Counted from the first letter of the stretch, positions 26,885-35,896 are shown. The stretch is DNA of 64,000 nt from Anaerolineales bacterium (GCA_030834895.1 JAUQXA010000070.1:108033-172032); one strand, 5' to 3'. The notes: a model not told the origin generated them from the sequence alone. Translations and numbers: made by a program.

Positions 26885-26913
26885 ACTATACCCTATATTT
26901 ATTTTAAGGACAA
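26885..26913 (-). promoter_or_regulatory. candidate sigma-70-type promoter for the HTH/HEPN operon
   Basis: minus strand TTGTCC - 17 bp - TATAGT, upstream of SD and ATG at 26837. Confidence 0.55.
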
Positions 26914-27070
26914 TATTTAATTATCTGCTCAGTCTAGTATATGGAAGTCGGCTGTGCCGACTCCGCCCGCAGGGCTTCCACGCGTAGCGCTGAGCGAGGG
27001 ATTTATCCGACCGTCCACGAATAGGGTCACGAATAATCGAATAAGGCGGCGATTGGTTAATTCGTGGTCC

Positions 27071-27126
27071 TAATTCGTGGATGGTTTCGGGTGCGGGGGA
27101 TTGGTCAACGGGGGAATGTCCGCGTG
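27071..27126. repeat. direct repeat copy 1 (TAATTCGTGGATGGTTTC...GTCAACGGGGGAATGTCCGCGTG)
   Basis: matches 28659..28713 with a few differences. Confidence 0.85.
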
Positions 27127-27138
27127 TTGGGGAGGGAA

Positions 27139-27483
27139 ATGCTAAATGAACTAAAGGATGAGGGTATAATTTCATCCATGCAACGAAAGAAGTTCAGGAT
27201 TCCGCGCAAAAAGATCACCGAATTTTGCAAACGCTGGAACGTGACAGAGTTTGCCATGTTCGGCTCCGTCCTGCGGGACGATTTTCGTCCCGACAGCGAT
27301 ATTGACGTGCTGGTCAGCATCGACCCCAGGGCGCATATCGGTCTCTTCGAACTCGCAGATATGAAAATCGAACTTCAAAACATATTCAAACGTCCCGTCG
27401 ACCTGGTGGAAAAAGAGGGACTCCGCAACCCGTACCGCAGGAAGGAAATTCTCCGCACGGCGCAGGTGGTCTATGCCGCATGA
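27139..27483 (+). CDS. MNT-type nucleotidyltransferase, putative antitoxin (MntA-like)
   Basis: FAMFGSVLRDDFRPDSDIDVLVSID (GSxxR...SDxD motif); alternative start at 27178. Confidence 0.88.
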   Translation: MLNELKDEGIISSMQRKKFRIPRKKITEFCKRWNVTEFAMFGSVLRDDFRPDSDIDVLVSIDPRAHIGLFELADMKIELQNIFKRPVDLVEKEGLRNPYRRKEILRTAQVVYAA

Positions 27484-27814
27484 CGAACAGGCGCAATCCT
27501 ACTTATGGGACATCCGCGAAGCCGCGCGTGAAATCAATGGATTTATGCACGGTGTCAAATTCCACGAGTTCGAAAAGAATAAAATGCTCCGTTATGCGGT
27601 GGAACGTCAATTACATGTGATTGGTGAAGCGGCTGTCCACATCTCCCCGCAATATCGCAAGGAACACCCCGAGGTCAATTGGACAAGGCTGGTCGAACTG
27701 CGCAATATCCTTGCTCATGAATATGGAGAAACCCTTACCAACCGTGTCTGGCTGGCGGCAACAGAGGGAATCCCTGAGGTGCTGGCTATTTTGGTGAAGT
27801 TATTGCCAGATTAG
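27473..27814 (+). CDS. HEPN-domain toxin (HepT/DUF86-like)
   Basis: LVELRNILAHEYGETL (Rx4HxY); overlaps the MNT gene by 11 nt. Confidence 0.9.
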   Translation: MPHDEQAQSYLWDIREAAREINGFMHGVKFHEFEKNKMLRYAVERQLHVIGEAAVHISPQYRKEHPEVNWTRLVELRNILAHEYGETLTNRVWLAATEGIPEVLAILVKLLPD

Positions 27815-27869
27815 AAAGTGGATTAAAAAAAACGTCTAAAACCACAACCAATTTTAGAGGTAGGTAACC

Positions 27870-28637
27870 ATGAAAACTCTTCGAACTCTCACTATATTGG
27901 GTGGTCTGGTCATTCTGGCGCTTGCAATCGGCTTTATCTTTCAACTTCGGCTGGTCACCAGCTTGTGGCCCTGGCCCGACGGGCGGCTTTCATACCTGTT
28001 CATCGGCTCCATTCTGGCTGCGGTCAGTGTCGCCGCTCTCTGGATCGGGTGGACAGGGGAATTTGGCGCGCTCCCCGCGGGCTCGCTCAATGTGCTGGTC
28101 ATCGCAGCGACCACGGCAGTTTACTTCTTTCAACTTGTCTTGCAGGGAGGTCGCCCGGAAATGATCCCGTTTGGAGTTGTAGCTTTGGTCTCCGTGGTCG
28201 CCAGCGGCGCTGCATTTCTCTGGAGCCGACGAATTCCGCTTAACGACTCACGTCCCATGCCGTTGTTGGTGCGAGTCTCCTTTGGGGTTTTCATTGTCTC
28301 ATTGATTATGGCAGGCGGCGCTTTGGCCTTCAGGATACCGGTCTTCCCCTGGGCGTTGAACCCCGACTCATCCGTCATCTTTGGCTGTATCTTCATCGGG
28401 GATGCCTTCTATTTCCTGTACGGTCTTTTGTATCCCCGCTGGCATAATGCCGCCGGTCAACTGCTGAGCTTCCTCGCATACGACCTTGTCCTGATCGGTC
28501 CCTTCCTTTTGCTGTTCGAGACAGTGAAACCCGAATACATGCTCAATCTGATCGTGTATGTGGCGGTGCTGGTCTACAGCGGCGGGCTTGCGGTCTATTT
28601 TCTGTTCGTCAACTCCCAGACCCGCCTTGGCTCCTGA
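27870..28637 (+). CDS. hypothetical multi-pass membrane protein
   Basis: 255-aa ORF with many hydrophobic segments. Confidence 0.75.
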   Translation: MKTLRTLTILGGLVILALAIGFIFQLRLVTSLWPWPDGRLSYLFIGSILAAVSVAALWIGWTGEFGALPAGSLNVLVIAATTAVYFFQLVLQGGRPEMIPFGVVALVSVVASGAAFLWSRRIPLNDSRPMPLLVRVSFGVFIVSLIMAGGALAFRIPVFPWALNPDSSVIFGCIFIGDAFYFLYGLLYPRWHNAAGQLLSFLAYDLVLIGPFLLLFETVKPEYMLNLIVYVAVLVYSGGLAVYFLFVNSQTRLGS

Positions 28638-28658
28638 GTTATGCATTGCTGATAGTTG

Positions 28659-28713
28659 TAATTCGTGGATGATTTCTGATTCCGGGGTATTGTCAACGGG
28701 GAATGTCCGCGTG
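28659..28713. repeat. direct repeat copy 2 of 27071..27126
   Basis: TAATTCGTGGATGATTTC...GTCAACGGGGAATGTCCGCGTG. Confidence 0.85.
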
Positions 28714-28778
28714 GGGGCTTGCTGTTCGTTTGACTACGCGTCGTCAAATCAGTGAAAATCTCTCATCTCCCCATTGTC

Positions 28779-28811
28779 ATCCTATATCCGTCCTATATCC
28801 ATCTTATATCG
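28779..28811. repeat. three tandem 11-bp imperfect repeats (atcctatatcc / gtcctatatcc / atcttatatcg)
   Basis: direct reading. Confidence 0.7.
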
Positions 28812-28944
28812 CGTCTTCTTGCTGTCTGAGAGGTGCAGAGTCTGTGGATGGTTTCACGGTGTGGGGAATTGTCAGTGGGAGAGAGGTCGCGACAAATTTC
28901 CCAACTGTACACAATTTTTTCCTTGAATTTGTTATACTCGCGTA

Positions 28945-30585
28945 ATGGCTGATGACCTTCATTCGCCTTATGTGGGACGCTGGGTGGCCCGCCTGCGTGG
29001 AAAAGTCATTGCGCAGGGAGATACGCCCGAACAAGCCTTGCGTGCCTCGCAGCAAAGCCGTCACAAGGAAAGGCCAGAGATCATCTTCATGTTTCCGCTT
29101 CCCCCGTTGGTAAAAAGAGTCATGGATGTCCTGCCCGCTGAACAGGAGATTTATCTTGTCGGCGGCGCGGTGCGTGACCTTCTGCTCTCCCGTCCATCGC
29201 CTGACCTTGATTTTGCCCTGCCCGCGAACGGTATTTCTCTTGCTCGAAAGGTCGCCAATGCCCTCGGTGCGGACTTTCTTATCCTGGATGATGAACGCGA
29301 CACAGGGCGGGTCATTGTCACCGAGGAAGATGGCTCACGTATCTTTCTCGATTTCGCCGTTTATCGCGGAGCCGATTTAACCGAAGACCTGCGCGGACGC
29401 GATTTCACGGTCAACGCCATCGCCTACGACTTGCGCGACGAAGTCATTATCGACCCAACCGAAGGCGGCAAGGATTTACGTGCAAAGATTATCCGTGCCT
29501 GTTTGCCTACGTCCCTGTCCGACGACCCCGTGCGGATTTTGCGCGCCGTGCGCCTGGCTGCGGCTCTTGACTTCCATATCGACAAGAATACCCGCGAACT
29601 GATGAAGCAGTCCGCAAGCCAGCTTGGACGCATCTCACCCGAACGTCTGCGCGACGAGATTTTCAAGATGCTCGGCGGACCCAAGCCCGACGCCTGTATG
29701 CGCGCGCTGGAGATGCTCGGTGTCTTCCCGTATCTCATGCCTGAACTCTGCGCCATGAAGGGCGTGACCCAGTCCGAACCGCATGTTTACGACGTGTGGA
29801 CTCATACCCTGTCCGTGCTGGATTATCTCGACCAGACCATTTCCGCTCTGCGAGTTGGTTACGATGCCGAGAAAACGAATGACATGTTCACGGGTTTACT
29901 TGGCTTGCGGCTAGGGCGTTACCGCGAGAAAATCGCCAAACATTTCGCCGAGCCGCTCAACCCTGACCGTTCCCTGCGTTCCCTGCTTTTCTTCGCCGCC
30001 TTGTATCATGACATCTGCAAGCCTAGGACCAAAACCGTTGAAGAGTCGGGGCGCATTCGCTTCTTCGATCACGATGAAAAAGGCGCGGAGGTCGCCGCTG
30101 AAAGACTGCGTTCCTTCAACGTCAGCAACGACGAAGTCGAGCGCGCGCGGGTTATTGTCAAGAACCACATGCGGTTTCATTTCTTCGCCGACCGTCTTGA
30201 AAAAGACAAGCAGACTCCCTCCCGCAAAGCTATTTATCGCTTCTTCCGCGATAGCGAGAAGGCCGGCATCGACCTTGTCCTGCTTGCCCTGGCGGACGTC
30301 CGTGCCACCCGTGCCCACGCCCTGACTATTGAGACTTGGACGGCCTATCTCGATATTGCGCGTATCCACCTGGAAAATTACTACGAAAAGCCCGAAGAAG
30401 TCATCTCCCCGCCGCGCCTGTTGGATGGCAACCTCCTGATGAAGGAGCTTGGCATCAAACCAGGTCCCATCGTCGGGCAATTGCTGGAATCCATCCGCGA
30501 GAATCAGGCGGCGGGGAAGATCGAAACCTTGGAACAAGCTCTGGCATTTGCCCGCGAGGAATTAGAAAAAATCAAATCGCCCTGA
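28945..30585 (+). CDS. CCA tRNA nucleotidyltransferase/poly(A) polymerase family with HD domain and DUF5678-like N-terminus
   Basis: YLVGGAVRDLLLSRPSPDLDFALP, RGRDFTVNAIAYDL, ALYHDICKP. Confidence 0.9.
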   Translation: MADDLHSPYVGRWVARLRGKVIAQGDTPEQALRASQQSRHKERPEIIFMFPLPPLVKRVMDVLPAEQEIYLVGGAVRDLLLSRPSPDLDFALPANGISLARKVANALGADFLILDDERDTGRVIVTEEDGSRIFLDFAVYRGADLTEDLRGRDFTVNAIAYDLRDEVIIDPTEGGKDLRAKIIRACLPTSLSDDPVRILRAVRLAAALDFHIDKNTRELMKQSASQLGRISPERLRDEIFKMLGGPKPDACMRALEMLGVFPYLMPELCAMKGVTQSEPHVYDVWTHTLSVLDYLDQTISALRVGYDAEKTNDMFTGLLGLRLGRYREKIAKHFAEPLNPDRSLRSLLFFAALYHDICKPRTKTVEESGRIRFFDHDEKGAEVAAERLRSFNVSNDEVERARVIVKNHMRFHFFADRLEKDKQTPSRKAIYRFFRDSEKAGIDLVLLALADVRATRAHALTIETWTAYLDIARIHLENYYEKPEEVISPPRLLDGNLLMKELGIKPGPIVGQLLESIRENQAAGKIETLEQALAFAREELEKIKSP

Positions 30586-30670
30586 GTGTAATCGAAGGAC
30601 GACGCGTTTCGACTACGCTCACATTGTCCCGATGCTCTTTCGGGAACGCGAAATATGAAATAGGTGAACC

Positions 30671-31207
30671 ATGAACTACATTTTCTTCGACCTTGAAACC
30701 CAAAACCTCTTTGACGATGTCGGCGGGCGGGACAACATCGAAAAGTTGAAAGTTGCCTGTGGGGTGACCTGGTCGACGCAGCGCAACGATTTCGCTGTTT
30801 ACTGGGAGCAGGATGTCCTCGCGCTGGTTCAGGAATTGAAGTCCGCAACCAAGGTGGTCGGTTTCAATGTAAAGGGATTCGACTATCGCGTCCTCCAGCC
30901 CTACGCCCCCGACGCGCGTTTTGCATCCATCCACACGCTGGATATGCTCTTCGACTTGCACCAGATTCTCGGATTCCGCGTCAGCCTCGATAACCTTGCC
31001 AGCGCCAGCCTTGGAGCAAATAAAACTGCGGATGGACTAAAAGCTGTTGAGTGGTTCCGCGCTGGTGAGTTGGAAAAAGTCGCTGAATACTGTAAAGCCG
31101 ATGTGGATATCACTCGCCGCATCTTTGAATTTGGGCGTGATAAAGGCTATATCTTTTATAAATCGAAACTGGGCAGCAAGTTGAAGGTCAACGTGAAGTG
31201 GAAGTAA
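30671..31207 (+). CDS. ribonuclease H-like DEDD exonuclease domain protein
   Basis: MNYIFFDLETQN, VVGFNVKGFDYRVL, YCKADVDITRRIFEFG. Confidence 0.8.
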   Translation: MNYIFFDLETQNLFDDVGGRDNIEKLKVACGVTWSTQRNDFAVYWEQDVLALVQELKSATKVVGFNVKGFDYRVLQPYAPDARFASIHTLDMLFDLHQILGFRVSLDNLASASLGANKTADGLKAVEWFRAGELEKVAEYCKADVDITRRIFEFGRDKGYIFYKSKLGSKLKVNVKWK

Positions 31208-31219
31208 AAGGAAGGAAAA

Positions 31220-31987
31220 ATGAAAAAAATTCAAGTTAATGATATTACACTGGCTTATGAACGGTTTGGAAGCGGCGCGCCGTTGATGTTGATCCACGGT
31301 TTCCCGCTCGACCACACCATTTGGGATAGAGCATCCGACTTGCTCAAAAACGATTTTGACCTCATCCTTCCCGACTTGCGCGGATTTGGTCAATCCACCA
31401 CTGTGGAAACTTCATATACCATGACTGACATGGCAGACGACCTGGCAGGTCTGCTTGACCATCTGGGGCTTGAAAAAGCCGCCCTTGCAGGTCATTCCAT
31501 GGGCGGATACGTAGCACTGGCTTTTGCCAAAAAATATCCCCACCGGGTGAGCGGGCTTGGCTTGGTCGCCTCGCAAGCCGCCGCTGATACACCTGATCGC
31601 AAAGCGAATCGGTACAAGGATGCCGATGCTGTTGTCCAAAAAGGAGTGGGACTTATTGCCGATGGAATGACACCGAAACTCTCGGCTGATGCGGGTGTGC
31701 AGACGTATGTCCACTCCCTGATGGAACGCCAGACCCCCTCTGCTGTGATGGGCGCGCTTAAGGCCATGGCTGAGCGCGAGGATCAGCTTTTCCATCTTTC
31801 CTCTGTTTCCTTCCCTGTGGTGCTGATTCATGGCGACACTGACGCCTTGATTCCTGTTGAACGTGCGCGGGAGATCAAGGCGGTCCTGCCGTCTGCGCGG
31901 CTGGTTGAATTGCTAGACACAGGTCACATGCCGATGATGGAATCACCGAAAGGAACTGCGGAGAGTTTGAAGTTGTTGATCGGTTGA
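31220..31987 (+). CDS. alpha/beta hydrolase
   Basis: MLIHGFPLDHTIWD, AALAGHSMGGYVALAFA, VVLIHGDTDALIPVE. Confidence 0.93.
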   Translation: MKKIQVNDITLAYERFGSGAPLMLIHGFPLDHTIWDRASDLLKNDFDLILPDLRGFGQSTTVETSYTMTDMADDLAGLLDHLGLEKAALAGHSMGGYVALAFAKKYPHRVSGLGLVASQAAADTPDRKANRYKDADAVVQKGVGLIADGMTPKLSADAGVQTYVHSLMERQTPSAVMGALKAMAEREDQLFHLSSVSFPVVLIHGDTDALIPVERAREIKAVLPSARLVELLDTGHMPMMESPKGTAESLKLLIG

Positions 31988-32066
31988 CCCTTTGGGATGA
32001 ACGATAAAACAAAATCCCCGTCACTCAAAAGCGGCGGGGATCTCTTTGTCAAAAACGGACGAAGGA

Positions 32067-32498
32067 TTAGGAGGCAATGGGTTGCGTATTGGGCGAAACG
32101 AGACTATTTTTTTTTATCGTTATTCTTTCCAGTGAGCCGGTTTGACGCACCATCTTGCGGATGTGGGCGACCAGCACGCTGCTTGGCACCGGCTTGACGA
32201 GGAAGTCGTCCGCGCCCGAGTCTAAAACGCTGGCGACCATGGCCGGGTCGTTAATGGCGGAGAGGATAAGGATGGGCACATTGTTGAATGCGCGAATTGC
32301 CTTGCTCACCTGCCAGCCGTCCATATCCGGCATCATCAAGTCAAGCAGTACAACATGGGGGTTCTTTTGCTCGACCAATCTGACGCCTTCTGCGCCGCTG
32401 TTGGTTGTGATCACTTCGAAGCCGTGAGTCTTGAGCAACATGCTCATCAGCTCGGTGATTGCCAGATCGTCGTCGATTACAAGTATTTTTGTAGCCAT
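32067..32498 (-). CDS. response regulator (CheY-like receiver)
   Basis: ILVIDDDLAITELMSML, VVLLDLMMPDMDGWQV, FLVKPV. Confidence 0.93.
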   Translation of the reverse strand: MATKILVIDDDLAITELMSMLLKTHGFEVITTNSGAEGVRLVEQKNPHVVLLDLMMPDMDGWQVSKAIRAFNNVPILILSAINDPAMVASVLDSGADDFLVKPVPSSVLVAHIRKMVRQTGSLERITIKKNSLVSPNTQPIAS

Positions 32499-32855
32499 AA
32501 TTTTTTCCGTGTGCTCATTATGCCTGATTTAGAGACAGATTTACTTTGCAATATATTTACAGATTGATATCTAATTTTTATTATGGAAGGCCTGCTGAAC
32601 TTAGTTTTTTCTCATTTTGACCTGGGCAATTGTCGCGCGGTTTTTACGAGACCTTAAAGATATAATTCTCTCTGTGCTGGTGAATCGTGTCTCTGGGGAG
32701 AAGGTGATTTTTGGCAGTTGTGAAATTGCTTCTTTTTGGTAAAATATCAGGCGGTTATTTTCCATAACTAAGGACTTCGGAAAGTTTTGTGGATTGAAAA
32801 ATACGCAAGCAGGGGTTCCGGGGTTTTCCAAATTCCATCTTTGTAGGAGATTAAA

Positions 32856-35708
32856 ATGAAAAAATGGGTTTACCTCTTCAGTGAGGTCAAGGAAGTCGAG
32901 AAGCTCGCTGGCGGCTCATGGGACGGCGTCAAGTCCATCGTGGGCGGTAAAGGCGCAGGTTTGATGGATATGACACGTGCAGGTGTGCCGGTGCCCCCGT
33001 TCTTCACGGTGACCACCGAAGCCTGCAACGCCTATCAGGACGGCGGAAAATTCCCCGCCGGCATGTGGGATCAGGAACTGAAGGCGCTCAAAGCCATCGA
33101 AAAGGCAACGGGCAAGAAATTCGGCGACGAAAAGAATCCGCTGCTGGTTTCCTGCCGTTCCGGCGCCAAATTCTCGATGCCCGGCATGATGGATACCATC
33201 CTCAACATTGGTCTGACCGACAAGGTCGCCGAGGGCATGGTCAAGGCGACTGGCAACCCGCGCTTCGTGTACGACTCCTATCGCCGTCTGATCGAAATGT
33301 TTGGCTCGGTTGTCATGGAAACCGGCGATGAGCCTTTTGAGCATCCCCTTGCCGCCTATAAAGCCGAAAAGGGTTACAAAGGCGACACGGAAATGACCGC
33401 CGAAGATTGGAAGGCAATTGTCGAGAAGTTCAAGCAGGCGTACAAGGGCAAGACCGGTCAGGACTTCCCCCAGGATCCGTTCAAGCAACTCGAACTGGCG
33501 ACCGAAGCCGTGTTCAAGTCTTGGAACGGCAAACGCGCCGTTGACTACCGCAACAAGGAAAAGATTTCGCACACACTCGGAACCGCCGTCAACATCTGCA
33601 CGATGGCGTTTGGCAACATGGGCGATGACTCCGCCACCGGCGTGGCATTCACCCGCAATCCCTCCACCGGCGAAAAGTTGATGATGGGCGAGTACCTTAT
33701 CAATGCCCAGGGCGAAGACGTGGTGGCTGGCATCCGCAATGCCGACCCGATTGTCCACCTCAACGACCAAATGCCCGCCGCCTACAAGCAGTTCATGGAC
33801 ATCACCGCCAAACTCGAAAAACACTACCATGACATGCAGGACGTGGAGTTCACCATCGAGCGCGGCAAACTGTGGATGCTCCAGACTCGCATCGGCAAGC
33901 GCACCGCCAAAGCCGCAGTCAAGATGGCTGTGGATATGGCGAACGAAAAACTCATTACCAAGGAAGAAGCCCTCAAGCGCGTCACCCCCGAACAGGTTGA
34001 TGCCTTGCTTCACCCGCAATATGATGCTGCCGCGATGAACCAGGCTGAGAAGGAAGGCAAGTTCCTTGCCAAAGGCGTCAATGCTTCCCCCGGCGCGGCA
34101 GTTGGTCAGGTGTACTTCGATGCCGACCTCACCGAAAAGATGGCGAAGGAACAAGGGCAGAAGACCGTCATGGTTCGTCCCTTCACCAAGCCCGATGACG
34201 TTCACGGCATGATCGCCGCCCAGGGTGTGCTCACCAGCGAAGGTGGTGCCACCTCCCATGCGGCAGTCGTCGCCCGTCAGTTTGGCATCCCCTGCGTGGT
34301 CGGCGCTTCCGCGATCAAGATCGATCTCGAAAAACGCGAGATGCAGGTCGGTGACAAGCTCGTCAAGGAAGGCGAGTGGATTTCCGTCGACGGCACCACA
34401 GGCAAGGTCTTCATCGGTCAGATCCCGATGACCACTCCTTCGCTCGAAGAACAGACCGAACTGATGACCCTGCTTACCTGGGCGGACGAAATCTCCGCGC
34501 GCAAGGGCATCCGCGTGGATTCCAATGGCAAGCCGATGCGTGGTTTGCAGGTTTGGGCAAACGCCGACTATCCCAAGGACGCCCAGCGCGCCCGCTCCTA
34601 CGGAGCCGTCGGTATTGGTCTCTGCCGCACTGAGCACATGTTCTTTGAACCCGAGCGCCTGCCCATCGTGCAGGACATGATCCTCTCTGAAACCAGCGAA
34701 GGACGCACCGCCGCCCTAAACAAACTTCTGCCCTCCCAGCGCAAGGACTTCGACGGTCTGTTCGAGGCGATGGACGGCTATCCCGTCATCATCCGCTTGA
34801 TCGACCCGCCGCTCCATGAGTTCATGCCCGACGAAGAAAAACTCCTGCGCGAAGTGATCGAGATGCAGGTGAAGGGTCAGACCGACGGTTTGGCTGCAAA
34901 GGAAAGCCTGCTCGAATCCATCAAGGGTATGCACGAATCCAACCCGATGATGGGTCTGCGCGGCGTCCGCCTGAGCATTGTCATGCCCGAAATCGTTGAG
35001 ATGCAAGTTCGCGCGATCATGGAAGCCGCCGCCGACTGCACCCTGCGCGGCATTACCGTCAAGCCCGAAGTGATGATCCCGCTCACGGGTACGGTGAAAG
35101 AACTCGAGTGGATTCAACCCCGCCTCGAGCGCATCGCCTCCGCAGTGATGGCTGAGAAGAAGATCAAGTTCGAATACAAGTTCGGCACGATGATCGAAAT
35201 TCCGCGCGCTGCCGCCACCGCTGGCGAAATCGCCTCCAAGGCTGAGTTCTTCTCCTTCGGTACCAATGACCTGACCCAGATGACCTACGGCTACTCCCGC
35301 GATGATGCCGAGCGCAACTTCCTCATCACCTATCAGGAACAGGGCATTCTCGGAACCAATCCCTTCCAGACGATTGACCGCGCCGGCGTCGGCAAGCTGA
35401 TGCAGATGGCGATCAACGATGGACGCGCCACCCGCCCGAACCTCGAAGTGGGTATCTGCGGCGAACACGGCGGTGACCCGAACTCTGTGGAATGGTGCTT
35501 CATGATCGGCAACAACTATGTCTCCTGCTCGCCCTTCCGCGTGCCGATTGCCCGCCTTGCGGCTGCCCATGCGGCCCTTGACCATGCCGTCAAGCCTGCT
35601 CCCAAGGCTGCTGCCGCCAAGAAGCCCGCTGCCAAGAAAGTCGTCAAGAAGGTTGCTGCCAAGAAGGTTGTGAAGAAGGCTGTCAAGAAAGTGGCGAAGA
35701 AGAAATAA
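32856..35708 (+). CDS. ppdK: pyruvate, phosphate dikinase with ~40-aa Lys/Ala-rich C-terminal tail
   Basis: GGKGAGLMDMTRAGVPVPPFFTVTTEAC, LTSEGGATSHAAVVARQFGIPCVVG, RTEHMFFEPERLP, GTNDLTQMTYGYSRDD. Confidence 0.95.
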   Translation: MKKWVYLFSEVKEVEKLAGGSWDGVKSIVGGKGAGLMDMTRAGVPVPPFFTVTTEACNAYQDGGKFPAGMWDQELKALKAIEKATGKKFGDEKNPLLVSCRSGAKFSMPGMMDTILNIGLTDKVAEGMVKATGNPRFVYDSYRRLIEMFGSVVMETGDEPFEHPLAAYKAEKGYKGDTEMTAEDWKAIVEKFKQAYKGKTGQDFPQDPFKQLELATEAVFKSWNGKRAVDYRNKEKISHTLGTAVNICTMAFGNMGDDSATGVAFTRNPSTGEKLMMGEYLINAQGEDVVAGIRNADPIVHLNDQMPAAYKQFMDITAKLEKHYHDMQDVEFTIERGKLWMLQTRIGKRTAKAAVKMAVDMANEKLITKEEALKRVTPEQVDALLHPQYDAAAMNQAEKEGKFLAKGVNASPGAAVGQVYFDADLTEKMAKEQGQKTVMVRPFTKPDDVHGMIAAQGVLTSEGGATSHAAVVARQFGIPCVVGASAIKIDLEKREMQVGDKLVKEGEWISVDGTTGKVFIGQIPMTTPSLEEQTELMTLLTWADEISARKGIRVDSNGKPMRGLQVWANADYPKDAQRARSYGAVGIGLCRTEHMFFEPERLPIVQDMILSETSEGRTAALNKLLPSQRKDFDGLFEAMDGYPVIIRLIDPPLHEFMPDEEKLLREVIEMQVKGQTDGLAAKESLLESIKGMHESNPMMGLRGVRLSIVMPEIVEMQVRAIMEAAADCTLRGITVKPEVMIPLTGTVKELEWIQPRLERIASAVMAEKKIKFEYKFGTMIEIPRAAATAGEIASKAEFFSFGTNDLTQMTYGYSRDDAERNFLITYQEQGILGTNPFQTIDRAGVGKLMQMAINDGRATRPNLEVGICGEHGGDPNSVEWCFMIGNNYVSCSPFRVPIARLAAAHAALDHAVKPAPKAAAAKKPAAKKVVKKVAAKKVVKKAVKKVAKKK

Positions 35709-35712
35709 ATTA

Positions 35713-35810
35713 GACAAACCACAGGAAGACTTGATTTCCCAATAGCCATTCACGTTCGGTAAGCCTGTAAACCTCCGAAGTTTTTTAAACCTCGGAGGTT
35801 TTTGATTCAA
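35713..35810 (-). pseudogene. remnant copy of hemW 3' end
   Basis: minus strand ESKTSEV*KTSEVYRLTEREWLLGNQVFLWFV* matches HemW C-term ESKTPEVFETSEVYRLTKRGRLLGNQAFLRFVE (37038..37134). Confidence 0.85.
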
Positions 35811-35896
35811 ATAAATTCACGCCGCTTTTATCCCCCTTAAGATTGTCTTGAATATTAATTTATGGAGTAGGATAATCTTATTGAGGAGAGCAGGCT

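Noticed and set aside
31220-32498. alpha/beta hydrolase and lone response regulator as a signalling pair
   Set aside because: Convergent neighbours with no shared operon; no evidence of linkage.
32916-34637. 573-aa minus-strand ORF antisense to PPDK
   Set aside because: Shadow ORF; PPDK motifs are clear on the plus strand.
34716-35810. 364-aa minus-strand ORF antisense to the PPDK 3' end, beginning MNQKPPRFKKLRRFTGLPNVNGYWEIK
   Set aside because: Antisense shadow; its N-terminus is only an off-frame reading of the hemW 3' remnant.
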